64,000 nucleotides of DNA from Takakia lepidozioides (taxonomy: Eukaryota > Streptophyta > Takakiopsida > Takakiales > Takakiaceae). The notes under the pieces were generated by a model, which did not search any database, was not told the DNA's origin, and saw nothing but the letters and a program-made list of their open reading frames with translations. The stretch is from positions 7,070,001 to 7,134,000 of the forward strand of contig CM060732.1 of assembly GCA_030704615.1 (NCBI GenBank), in the 5' to 3' direction. Shown here in pieces: positions 1 through 11,300 of the stretch (within the stretch, counting starts at the first letter, position 1; each line of letters begins with the position of its first letter). The translations under genes were made by a program, and so were the position numbers.

Positions 1-400
1 GAAGGATTTGGTACTCTGAATGGTTTACCAATCCTCAAGGTTTACACAAGACGAGCAAAATTTATACACGGGGTAATTGTCCCCAAGCAGTCAGACGGAC
101 AATCTGTCCCTAAGTGTGCAGAGCCTGAACGTCGTGTAACTGAAGGATTTGGTACTCTGAAAGGTTTAGCAATCCTCAAAGTCTACACAAGACGAGCAAA
201 ATCTATACACGGGGTAATTGTCCCCAAGCAGTCAGACGGACAATCTGTCCCCCAAGTGTGCGAAGCCTGTACGTCGTGTAACTGAAGGATTTGGTACCCT
301 GAATGGTTTACCAATCCTCAAAGTTTACACAAGACGAGCAAAATCTACACACGGGGTAACTGTCCCCACTCTGCACAATGGTTGGCCGTCCAGGAGCAAT
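1..400 (+). repeat. Tandem ~142-bp monomers, putative LINE 5' UTR/promoter
   Basis: Almost three copies of a 141-142 bp unit begin at 1, 142 and 284. Each starts with GAAGGATTTGGTA and contains the blocks ACACAAGACGAGCAAAAT and CGGGGTAA. The array runs directly into the LINE endonuclease frame that starts at 431, so I read it as the LINE 5' region. Tandem promoter monomers at the 5' end are known from some LINE families such as mouse L1. The left end lies outside the window, so the copy number is a minimum. Confidence 0.7.
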
Positions 401-430
401 CATAAGCTACTTAGATGACAAACAATTCAT

Positions 431-1474
431 ATGCAAAGGGCTGGCTTGCGGCTGGGCACTTTCAATTTCTCAGGGCTGACTAACCAAAGGAAACAACTCG
501 AAGTGGGACAAGTTCTTCAGGCCAATTACATTCATATTTGTGCTGGTCAAGAGACATGGGAAACACCGTATAAATTGGTTGGAGATGTCAATGGGTATAA
601 GTGGATGGGTAAGATGTGTACTCTCAAGCCAGCCTCTGCCAAATGCGGCCAAAAAGGGGTTGGATTCTTTGTCCGCGATTTCTTGTTTGATAATTGTGAA
701 ATTATCAACAAGGGTTTGAGGTATGAGCATAGTATCTGGCTAAAACTGAAACTGAAGGGCGTGAATACGAAGGACCTCTTTGTGGGTTGTGTATACATGC
801 CCACAGAGGGGACCCTTAGTGTTGACGCAGACAAAGCCTTCGAAGATGTAAAACTGGACTGTGCTTCGTTCCTTGCCAAAGGTCAGGTGGTTCTATTGGG
901 TGACTTCAATGCCCGGGTGGGCAAAGGTCTCCATCAGGATGATATCATTGGGCCTTTTGGTGAGGACGAGCTGAATTCTAATGGCAGACGGTTAATTAAC
1001 TGTCTGGAAGAGCTTCAGCTTTTGACCTTGAATAACAGGACAAGAGGTGACCAAGTGCAGTGGACTCGTGAGAAAACCCAAACTGGGGAACGTTCCATTG
1101 TGGACTATATCATAATGGACAAAAATTTGTTTCCCCAGTGTGCCAATGGGTTGAACGACAGAACTGATATTGGTACCTCTGACCACTTCCTGGTCTGGAC
1201 TGAGATCAAAAGGTGTTTTCCCAACACCAAGAGATCTGTGAAACGTTCAATTCGGAAGTGGCGCAAAGAAAAATTCCATACTGAAGAGGTCAAGGCTGAT
1301 TATGTCCAGGCCTTGCAAGAGGCTCTCCCTCATTTTGTCCACTCGCTCCAAGAACTTCAGTCTCGCTCTGACAACGCAAGAAATGAAGTCGAAAGAGCAG
1401 TGGACTCTTGGGAGAGTTTTGTCTCCTCTGTGGCTGACAAGATCATTGGGAGGAAACTAATTGTCTGCGGTTGA
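431..1474 (+). pseudogene. LINE ORF, endonuclease (EEP/APE) domain
   Basis: This frame encodes the apurinic-like endonuclease that nicks target DNA for target-primed reverse transcription. Visible family motifs are the QETW glutamate motif near residue 38, GDFNAR near residue 157, SIVDYIIM near residue 224 and the C-terminal SDH (GTSDHFLV) near residue 252. All the expected catalytic signatures are therefore present. The frame stops at a TGA (1472-1474) just before the linker to the reverse transcriptase. The same frame resumes directly after it, so the stop is probably a point mutation in one long ORF. The ATG at 431 is the first in frame after the repeat array, but the true start is uncertain. 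Confidence 0.85.
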
Positions 1475-2752
1475 GCTGTTAATTGGTGGACCAATGAGAT
1501 TAAACTCCAGATAGCTGAGAGACGAACCCTCTATAAAGAGTGCTGCAATTTGAAAACCAACAGAGAATTGTGGGCGAGGTACTACCAGCTCCGTAAAGAT
1601 ATCAATCAGCTTGTAATGTCTCAGAAGAAATTACACTGGGACAAGTTATACAGTGAAATAAACTCAAACCACCATGGTGGTAATGACAAGAGATTCTGGT
1701 TGGCCCTTCAACGTTTGCACAAGCTGAAAAGCGGTCAGCAAGTACAAGCGCTGAAGACTACTAAAGGTGCAGTGGTGACTTCATCGGTTGACATTGTCAA
1801 AACCTTTGAAACTCACTACAGTATCCTTGGCAGAACTTCTAGGTCTAACAGTGAGGGGTCCTCTGATGAATGGAGGGACACAGTTGCAAAAACTGTTCCT
1901 ATGATTCAAAACAGCCCTGATGAACTGGAGTATATTTCAATGGCTTATAATGCTCCCATTAGTTCTTCTGAGATTGTGGAAGCAATTGAACATTTAAACG
2001 GATATAAAGCTGGTGGACCTGATGGCATAGTCAACGAGCTTATCAAGCACGGTGGCGATCCCATGATAGAGGCCCTAGTTCTCCTCTTTAACCTTATCTG
2101 GAAGACTGAAATGATCCCCTTTTGCTGGCGACAGGGCGTCATTGTCAATCAATACAAGAAGGGTGACAGGGAAGAACCGGGGAACTACCGTGGCATCACG
2201 CTCCTCAATGCTGTTGGCAAGACATTTTGCAGAGTTATAAGTACTCGTCTTGAGGTTGATCTGGAATCTAGAGGTTGTTTCCACGAAGGCCAAGCTGGCT
2301 TTCGGCGAAACAGGGGCTGTGTGGATCATACCTTCACTCTCAGCCAGATTATCCAGGGAAGGAAAAAAGAAGGGAAACCCACTTATGTTTTTTTCCTGGA
2401 TGTCAAAAAGGCTTATGACACAGTGTGGAGAGATGGCCTATGGCTCCGCCTCTGGTCTTGTGGGATCAAGGGAAAGATGTGGAGACTTGTCCACAACTTG
2501 AACGCTCACACCAAAAGCTGTGTCATTGTTAATGGACAGAAGTCCAACTTCTTTGACATAGACCAAAATGTAGCTCAAGGATGTACTCTCTCCCCTCTGC
2601 TCTTCAATGTTTTCATCAATCAACTCCTCGAGGATGTGGAAAGAGAGGGATTTGGGCTAAGGGTGGGTGATACCACCATACCAGCCGTTATGTTTGCGGA
2701 TGACTTCGCAGGCATAGGGGAGACTCCAACCCAATCTCCAGGAGTTGATTGA
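1475..2752 (+). pseudogene. LINE ORF, reverse transcriptase domain
   Basis: This continues the endonuclease frame past the TGA at 1472. Reverse transcriptase motifs in order are KKGDREEPGNYRGI (a typical motif 1-2 region), [15 protein letters not shown], motif A FFLDVKKAYDTVW, motif [14 protein letters not shown] and catalytic motif C FADD. The catalytic aspartates are intact. Near 2735 the frame shifts relative to copy 2, so the protein ends early at 2752 and the next segment is read in another frame. The product would copy its own RNA at the nicked target. Confidence 0.88.
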
Positions 2753-3800
2753 TTGCGCGAAGAGATACTTTGATCTTTGGGGGCTAGAGGCTAACGTCAG
2801 CAAATGTGCAGTGGTAGCATTCAACGACAGAGGAGAGGGAGGAAGTGATCTTAAGTGGCAGTGGGGTAGCCAAGAGATCCCGGTCCTCCCTTCCTACACT
2901 TACCTGGGCGTTGAGTTTTCCTCCAATTGTAATTGGGATGCACATATCCGGAAAATTGTTCAAACTGGCAAGGGCAAAGCTCTGGGGAAAATTTTCCACT
3001 GCAGAAGGGTCAACTCTGAGGTTAAGAAAACCATACTTTGTCGCGTTATTAGACCTGCCTTGGAGTACGGATCTGCAATATGGGTTGATAACTCCAACCA
3101 GGCTAAGTCTCTAGAATCCATTCAAGTGGGGGTGCTTAAGGAGTGTATGTCAGCATGCTCCAAAACAGCCAATGTGGCTGTTCAGGGTGAGTTTGGCATT
3201 CCGTCCTTAAGCTACCGACGAGATGAATTCAAGGTCAGATGGTGGGGTCAGCTGCAACATATGTCCAACACCAGATATCCTAAATTAATCGACTCTATAT
3301 CTTGGAAACAGGACTGCCCTGTCAAACAGGCTAAGTCCTGGCAGAAGAGAGTAGAAGAGATTCTCAAGGACCTGGATCTGGATCCGCAAGTCTTGACCCT
3401 GCTGGATATATCTGACTTAGAGGCTGTAGTGTCCAAAGCCATGTCTGTTGCCATGAAATTGTCTGATGAAAATGAAGTTAGGCAGAAAACTTCCCTGAAC
3501 TTGTTTCCAGTCTGTGACATGGGGGAGGACATCTTGGATGACCTCAAGGGTCTACCCACTCTCGGCACTAGACTGAAATTTAAACTCGGGGCAGGAAGCC
3601 TACCTTTGAACAGCAAACAGAAGCAGAGAGGAAAGGGAGAATGCAGTTGCCCGTTGTGTGGGCAACCTGAAGACAGTAATCATTTTCTGATACACTGTCC
3701 GGGGTTCTCTCACCAAAGAGACGCTCTCTTCAAATCTATCAAGGGAATTGTGCCTGTACCCCTGTTTACCAACTTTGAAAGTCTCGAGGCTGTCTTATGA
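2745..3800 (+). pseudogene. LINE ORF, C-terminal domain with CCHC-type finger
   Basis: This is the LINE C-terminal part in the shifted frame. It covers the thumb/connection region after FADD and a late zinc-finger-like motif (C-P-L-C, then H and C in SNHFLIHCPGF), which is typical of the C terminus of many LINE proteins. Copy 2 extends about 54 residues beyond this point. Here the frame ends at FESLEAVL because of the 3' internal deletion. It is not functional in this state. Confidence 0.82.
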
Positions 3801-3820
3801 GTACATTCTATCAAACCAAC

Positions 3821-4700
3821 AATATCTGTTTGTGGTTCAAAAACTTGGAATACTGTCGTTGATTATCAACATTTGAGTCAAGGGTCTTCCTAACTTTCAG
3901 TGGATGTCATTTCAAGCATACAAACCTATTGCTGTAACTGCAAGACCACATTGACTTCAGCTATAAAACTGTCTACCCTTTACACTCACGCATCGTGAAG
4001 AATTTGTTTCCTCATTCCACTAAGTGTAGACTTACAACACCAGGTAAAAGCTGACCGGGATTTTTGTGTCCCCCTAACTAGGGTGTTTGTCTTGCGATGC
4101 GCGGGAATGCAAATGCTGCTGCCTCTAATTTTGCTAAGGTAGCATCTGAACCTACCCACTGCTTAGTTGAGCTCATGGTTGTGTTATGGTAACCTCATCT
4201 TAATGTAATGCATATAGGTTCCTAGACTCTACAAGCAGCGCAACTTTTCCCACTGAACAAACCTCTGGGGTTTTCTTACATGTGATAGGTTCAAGGACTG
4301 CTGAGAGGGACGATATCAGGACGTGTTTTGGCTGAAGAGCAGTATGCCTCAAGAAAAGTAAAGTATCATCCCCCGTAGTTTGATGGTCGACGCTTTTTAG
4401 TGTGTTCATGCAAGACCACGAGACAAAACTTTTCTTAAGAACTGTATATACACATCACCATGTAATTTCTTCAAATTGAGAACCTTGACCTCTGTGAACT
4501 TTTCTTTACTGGGTGGGGTTACAAGCTGTCGGTGTCTTAGTCGAGTGCTAGCATTTGGTACTATGCTACTATACTAGCCTTGGCAGGTTGCTCAAGTTTC
4601 TGTTAAGTATTATATGTGACTGCAAATTGGATGTGAATCATATTTGGTTACTAACTCTGAGTGTTGCACGATTTCTTATGGCCGATTCACGGTGCTCTGC
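3821..4700. other. No gene recognised
   Basis: About 880 bp between the LINE end and the first TPR-like exon. I see no convincing coding frame, repeat or RNA gene here. Confidence 0.5.
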
Positions 4701-4704
4701 ATAG

Positions 4705-7176
4705 GTGAAGGACCATGCCCTGGACACAGAGGAAGGTGTTAAGAGCTTGCAAGGCCAAATTTGTGGAATCGAGTTTCTCTATCTTTGGAACTCCTTTCCC
4801 CAGGTATTGTGGGTTAGAAAAGCGTATTTTGTGACATTTGTGGAGAGACGTGTCTGTCTAGGATGCCGACTGTCTTTAAGTGGGGACTATTAAACTATGC
4901 CAAAACTCTAAACTGAAGAGCTGTCTTTTAGAGGAACAATTGTATATTCCAACGATGAAGAATATTTTGTGTGGTTCTTTCTCTTCTCTCATCTCATTCC
5001 AATTTATGATGAATGTGTGGCAGATGCCACCTGATAAACTGGAGGGTGCTGTGCACATTATTGAAGCTGCAGAGGCAATGTTGACATCCCAGCCAAGCAA
5101 GAGCCCAAAAGAGGACCAGAGTGAGCAAAACAGCTCACCCTCCAAACTAAGGAGAGTGCCAGTGGCTGACTACCTGGAAGGGTTTATGGATGTGGTATGT
5201 GCCGACTGGACTTCTATTTATTGAGAGCTATGGAGTGTTCATACCAAGATAGTTCCCCAACCCAGACGTGTCATTCTCAGGGGGCTCTTGCTGACGGGTA
5301 GGCGAACAATTGGAGGCGCAAAGTATCCAGTGCAAGAGAGACTTGCTTTCCTTTGAACTAGATTCTGCAACAGACATTCTAGATATCCATTGGATTGGAT
5401 ACAGGTGAGGGTCATTCTCTGGATTGAGTATGCTTGTCCACATCTGCTCCAATTTAAAATGTTGATGTTGGGAATGTGGTTGGAAAAGAACAGGACAATG
5501 AAGAGGAAGAGGCAGAAGATGAGTATGCACTCTGCAATTTAATGAAAGGCACTGTCTTCCGTGAGCTTGGAAAGTTGGATGATGCAAGGGATTGCCTCCA
5601 ATCTGTGAGGTAGGTCATATGTGCATGCATTTTCTTGTTATTGACATCTATGGATTTACATTGTTGCAGAACAGAGTTCTTCCCATTAGAAAATCAAGTA
5701 CAGCTCAGCATTTCCAACATGGCAAATGAGCCTTGCTTGGACTGAACAAATCCTCACTCCATCCTTCCGTTCTCCTTTCCCTTGTGATTTGCTACACCAC
5801 ACTTGGCCTGATGATCTGGTAGCCCTCTGTGATGACTTCGGTGGTGGGATAATAGGGAGGTGACATGCTATGTGGAGACAGAGCTCTTTGTGCTTCCTAT
5901 GGCAGCATATGAGCGTGCCTTGTTACTCATTATTCAGCATGCAGACAGGGTGGCCTTTGATCCAGTCCAGACTGCCAATTTTGAGCTTTTGTTGGAGGTA
6001 TGGCTTTCCAGACTTGTTTGAGAAAGTTCATGCCAGCAGAGGCATCAACAATGGTAGATATTCCATTAACCTTCAGCAATTGCGGACAGTTACAATTGCT
6101 CTTTAGAGGTATCTCATGTTGGGCTTAGCCCGTTAGCCTTCCATAAGTAGAGAGGTATGCAGTATGAGGCTCTCACCCGAGCATCAAGTAGAGAGACATT
6201 GAGATGTACTCATAGACCATCCCCTGAGAGCGTTGGGCTATCATGTGGCCTTGTGGGCATAGTCGCTGCAGATGCTACACCTATCAAAGCCAGTTGCAGG
6301 GGTTTCATTCCAGCACAAAGTGTGTGAGTGTGTCTCTTCATCCTAGCATCCTTCTGTAAGTCTGCATGCCCTCCTGGAAGCTTGAGTAGGTCAGCCAGAG
6401 CCAGTTTTGGGGCTGACCCAAACACAGTTAAAAAGCCTGGTGTGCTTGTGTTTCAGGCAAAGAAGGAGCTTGCTATTGCAGAAGGCTTCAAGCAAGATTA
6501 CAACTTTCTATGGCGTCTGCTGGGGCGTGTACATGCTGCCCATGGAGCCATCCAATCTCTCGAGGTGACACCCCTTTGCAGTTAAAGAGTCAATTTTCTT
6601 CTTTTTCTGCTGGAGGTTCGGATCATGAAGTTGTCAAGTTTTTAGGTCTAGCGTTGAAATCCAGCAAACAGAAGTACATGCACACAGTTCCAGGATAACT
6701 TTAATTCAAGGACGCCGAAATTCAAGAGCAGATTTTTTTCATTTTTCCAGTCATGAAATCAAGCTATGATTTCTAGGTGGAGTTTTGTGACCATTAGTAG
6801 GTGTGAAGTGTCAACTGGGAAGTTGTGTCAGCACATAAGAGTCTACATTTGACACACCACTTGGTCAATATGCTTCTTTTTATACCTCACAACTCTTGAC
6901 TTGATAAGACGAATTTTTCTGATGTATGTGGTCTGTGCATATGTAAACCTTAGAAATGACATTGTGCCTTTTCTTGGTTTAAATATTTTCTCTGTGCCCC
7001 TCCAAGAAAAAATTATGTTTGGGTCTTTGCAGAAAAGCAAAGTTATCAAAAGTGAACCCAGAGGTGACACCAATGATGATGGAGTTGAGTGGAAAGATTC
7101 CGAAGAATCAGATCTTGCAGCTGACATGCTTGGCAATGGATCAACTATGAGAGACATGTCTTTTGACGCATTATGA
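4705..7176 (+). CDS. TPR-like gene, partial exon model (TTC39/IML2-like?)
   Basis: Several plus-strand segments look like exons with AG/GT borders: 4705-4803, 5024-5194, about 5467-5609, 5860-5997, 6457-6564 and 7033-7176 (stop TGA). All but the third are whole-codon length. Recognisable blocks are YALCNLMKGTVFRELGKLDD, ETELFVLPMAAYERALLLI and FKQDYNFLWRLLGRVHAAHG. These resemble helical tetratricopeptide proteins of the TTC39/IML2 type, but that assignment is tentative. A frame after 5670 (TEFFPLENQ) runs into a stop at about 5743, so either the model is wrong there or the gene is decayed. No start codon is assigned. The C-terminal exon is acidic and low in complexity. Confidence 0.4.
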
Positions 7177-8367
7177 TACCCATCACTGTAGAGTCCATGA
7201 AGGACATCTTCATGGAAATGCGAGTAATTCAGAGGGACATCGGGGCATTTCTTGGTACAGTTCTTGGAAGAAACTACTGTTTAAGGCTTCATGTATTGAA
7301 TATTGTGGATTGTTTGAATGATTAATTCACACACATGCCCTGCCCTAACAGGAAGTCTAGGTGAGGACAGTGTGGGCTTGGCTCTATTCATCAGCCCTGT
7401 CATAAAAACTCGTCACTAAATGGCCCAAGGGCGGATGGCCGGAGGTGTCAGTTGGCAGACCCACAAGAGCACGTGTCAGTTGGCAGACCCACAAGAGCAC
7501 CTCACGCGTCCATCTATCACCAAGTGCCCCCAACCAGTAATCAGAATTCTGTCAATCCAATTCAGATCTGCAATGAGATCATGACCAGTGAACCCATCCC
7601 ATGTCTAGTGCGTCTGTAGCTCCCACATTCCCTATATACAACAATCTGGTAGCCCTCCCTACAATGTAATGGGCTTTGCACCCAAATACCGTGGATTCTC
7701 GCAAGGATCAGATCCCACCTTGGAGAGACCTCTTTCAACCACGCGCTTTCTTCCGGTTATCAATGAGGCCTTCACCCTAACTCCATCTGCTGCAGTGCCT
7801 TCCAAAAACTAAATCACCACTACTAGCAACTTCATGTTTAATCCATTTGTGCATTGATGTGCTATCATGCCCTTGCATCTCACGGAAATCAACCCTCATT
7901 TGTGGATCTTCTCTAAGTCAAGACAACAACATCGTCATATGATTCTCATGTTTGCCACATAATAAAATGACAAGGACGCTTGACTAGGTGAGAGGTGCTG
8001 AAGCTTATCCATGAGGAATATGAGCACTGCAGATCATTTCCGATCTCCAAGTTGCTTTTCACCATTTGATCAATGAATATCTGGCTAAATCCTCATGTCA
8101 AGGCCTAATCGAAACTGATAGCTTGCCAGATCAATAAAACGTTCAATATGATGTAGGGTACTGAACTGTACTCGATGGCCAAGGACAGACATCCTGATGG
8201 TCCAATTTCATATAGAGAACGTTCAACACAAATAGGCAAAGGAGATGGTGGCCTTCGGCACCACCTCCCTTCAAGAGAGGATATCAGGGTGTGGGCGAAG
8301 CAAACGTCAACATCACCAGCTCTCAGAAGAAACTGCAAGACCATATCTGCAGTCATCGAAGGCCACT
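7177..8367. other. Intergenic; one 28-bp tandem duplication
   Basis: There is no supported gene. Two exact copies of a 28-bp unit (GTGTCAGTTGGCAGACCCAC plus eight bases) lie at 7445-7472 and 7473-7500. The right part should contain the 3' UTR of the minus-strand helicase gene; I did not find a clear polyadenylation signal. Confidence 0.5.
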
Positions 8368-11300
8368 CTACCTTCTACAGTAGATACCATCTTCCATTCC
8401 CCAAGCTGAACCATCATGTTCAACATCTTGTGATGAGTTGCTGTGTAGTAGCTCCAGCACCGCATTTACCACCCCTTTGCCTTCACTGTGAATAGTAAGC
8501 CGCGGTTCTTTAATCTTCCGATCAAGTAATAAATCCAGTTGGTTGCGCAATTCCTGTTCCTCTCATATCCACAAAATCAACCAGAGCCACAGACCATTGG
8601 AATAAAGAAACAAAAGATATCTCCCTTTCGCAAAAGGTAGACTTCAAAAACATGACTCTACAGGACAACCACCTTCTGGACAAAATAGCAATTGGGATAC
8701 TATGCTTCAAAAGCCATGGCATCTGCCAGGATTGCGTGAGCTCAGAATTATGGACACCTTAAGGATTAAGATCTATCTCTCTGTTGATATATCAGAACCG
8801 GAAAGCACCAGTAACCAAGGGAAACTTGGGTGGCAACATACCTGCACCAATTGGATTGTTTTTTTGGATGCTGAAAACTGCAAGTAACCACCCAGCATAT
8901 CTACACCTTGTCCACTCTTATTGGGGGTTAGACTCCCCCCAAACATAAGCAGAGCATAGTCAGACAGATTTGTTGAATCCCGCACGTAAATATCAGTGGT
9001 TTTCACCTTCTCACTGTACACCAGCCATGGCTGTGGGAAGGAGTTCACACGAGCATTCACTGACGATGGATGAGGTTCCACTTTTCCGTCCTCCTTGGTG
9101 AAAAAAGCGGTTCGTTTACCACGGGGTTTGCACTGGACAACACTCGGGAAGAGGCCAGCACATAAGACTGCCCTCACCATCTCCAGGTCTTGACTGTACT
9201 GATTAAAGCTCTGCATGCCAATACATTAAACCCTCCAAGTTAAGGTCCATGAACAAGGCTACATCACAGTTTTTTTCAGGAAATCTTGTTCTCTCATCTC
9301 TTCCTTGGTGATACAAAGGAGGGAACAATTCTCTTTTCATTATGGAACTACATGTCAGGAAAACTTGGTCACAGCAAAGCTCCATTTCTCTCGAGAGGCA
9401 TTCTTGGTTCTCCGAGATGATAGAATCTTGCGGCCCAATTACCTTTCGGCGCCTTTATCTCCTTCCCTCCTGAGGGCATTGGGGCGGTTCAGGGTGGGCT
9501 CCCACAATCTACAGATAGAGACTGGTAGATAGGAAAACCTGCAACAGGAGGACTGCCTATGCCCAGCTTGCACCGGGCGCAACCAGGAAATTGAAACTGA
9601 AGAACACTTCCTTCTTTTATTGCCCTCTATATTACGAGATCCGTGGGAGATTCCACTGTCTATTCTGCGGAACTCAATCTCTCACTGAAGTCTTCCACTA
9701 TGAGGATCAGAAATGCTTGGCAGCTTACCTGCACGAGGCCTTGACCCTTAGACAATCCCTCGAGCAGTAGTTTTTTTTTGGCTCTGGTTTTGTTTCCTCT
9801 CTCATGTTTTTTTTTCCATTTTGTCCCATAAGCTCTTTGAGCTTTCCGCGGACGTTACAAAGTACCATTGCATTTCATTTCATTTCTCTGTCTCTCTTCA
9901 GTCCTTTCATAAAACTACGTTGAAAGCTATGCCTGAAAGGTACACCTGATGTCCTTCATCAGCAGTAGAAGGTAACCATGGCAAGGTCCACAACAGCTCA
10001 CCTGAGGACTCAGAGACTTGTCAACAAATCCAATATGCGACAATAGATCTAGGAACTGCTGGCGCATGTCACCCATCATCTGTAATGTTGAGGCAGACAG
10101 ATAATTGTCCCAGCAATAGCTGCGTTCCCGGCCATCCCGTTTTGCAGCTTGCCAGCCGTCGTACGCTCTCAATAGTGCAATGTGATCACTGTACCCTCCG
10201 CCCCACGCCCGATAAAGCACTATTAAAGACACTGCTAGCTAACTTTGCCTGTTCCCTCCCCTCTCCTCCACCTTCTCTCTCTATATCTTTGTGTGTGCAG
10301 GTCTACACCTGTCATATTCCGTCCTGTCCCTCCAGACTATTATCAAGCAATTGGCAGCTAATCAGCAGCTGGCCTCAAACTTGGCTCCACATACAAGGAG
10401 ATTAAATCAGTCAAATCTCCACTAGGAATATAGATTGTCGAAGTCAATAATCACCTTCGCGAGTCACCAGCAAAGCGCCTTCGGGCTTCGTCAGCCTCCT
10501 GTTTATGCTCAAGTGGAAGGACAAATGGGTCACGGTGGGCAAGGGCTACTGCTATGGTTAGGGCAGGCCCCAGACACTGAAATACTGCCCCCATTAGCAG
10601 CATCTTGCCAACCTTTGGATCAACCGGAAGAGTTGCGAGGTGGCACCCTGTCACATGCACAACCACCTTCATATCATTGTGGTCATCTCAAGTCACTAGA
10701 CAAACAGATAAATTACTTCAAAAAATCAGAATGACAACATGGTACAACTCAACATGTTAATCTGCAATGATAAAAACCTGACCATCCAATCAAAGTCTTA
10801 AAAATTCGAACTTCAGATAGGATAGAGAAAAAGAACTTGAGTACGTTGCTAAGATTCAAAAGAATGTACCCAGTGGTGTCAGCTCCTCTGAGTAATTCAA
10901 GGCCCCAATGGTCTTAAGCAAATCAATTGCATTTTGCACCGCAAGGGCCTCAGGTGGTTCAAGTGCCTTTGAAAGAAAGTTGGCAATGCCGCCTAGCTGT
11001 AAGCTCTTGATTTGCAAACAGAGCTCCTGTAAGGGTGTGCGCAAAATTTCTGGGAGCTGGTAAAGTAGCATGAAATCATAGATCAGCTTGGGGTATAAAT
11101 GATAGCATACACCTGCCTGGACTCGTCCAGCACGCCCTCGCCTCTGCACCATGATGGTGACCCAACAATCAGCTGTGAAGTCTAAAGCCTACTCATCGAC
11201 TGTTCTCTGTCAAATCTAGCTGTGATGGACCCTTAAGGACATGGTCCCTGGAGCATACCAACCCCAAGAAACACAGTGATTTGATCAACAGCATATTTTG

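Larger units (their letters stand above)
1..3820 (+). mobile_element. APE-type non-LTR retrotransposon (LINE), copy 1, degraded
   Basis: A near full-length LINE on the plus strand: tandem 5' monomers, an endonuclease domain (431-1474), reverse transcriptase (1550-2752) and a C-terminal domain (2745-3800). Comparison with copy 2 (16753-18876) shows a frameshift near 2735 and a deletion of about 225 bp at 3797. The deletion joins the coding region directly to the terminal sequence GTCTTATGAGTACATTCTAT that both copies share. That shared terminus marks the 3' end of the family. I could not define a target-site duplication because the 5' end is outside the window. Confidence 0.88.
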
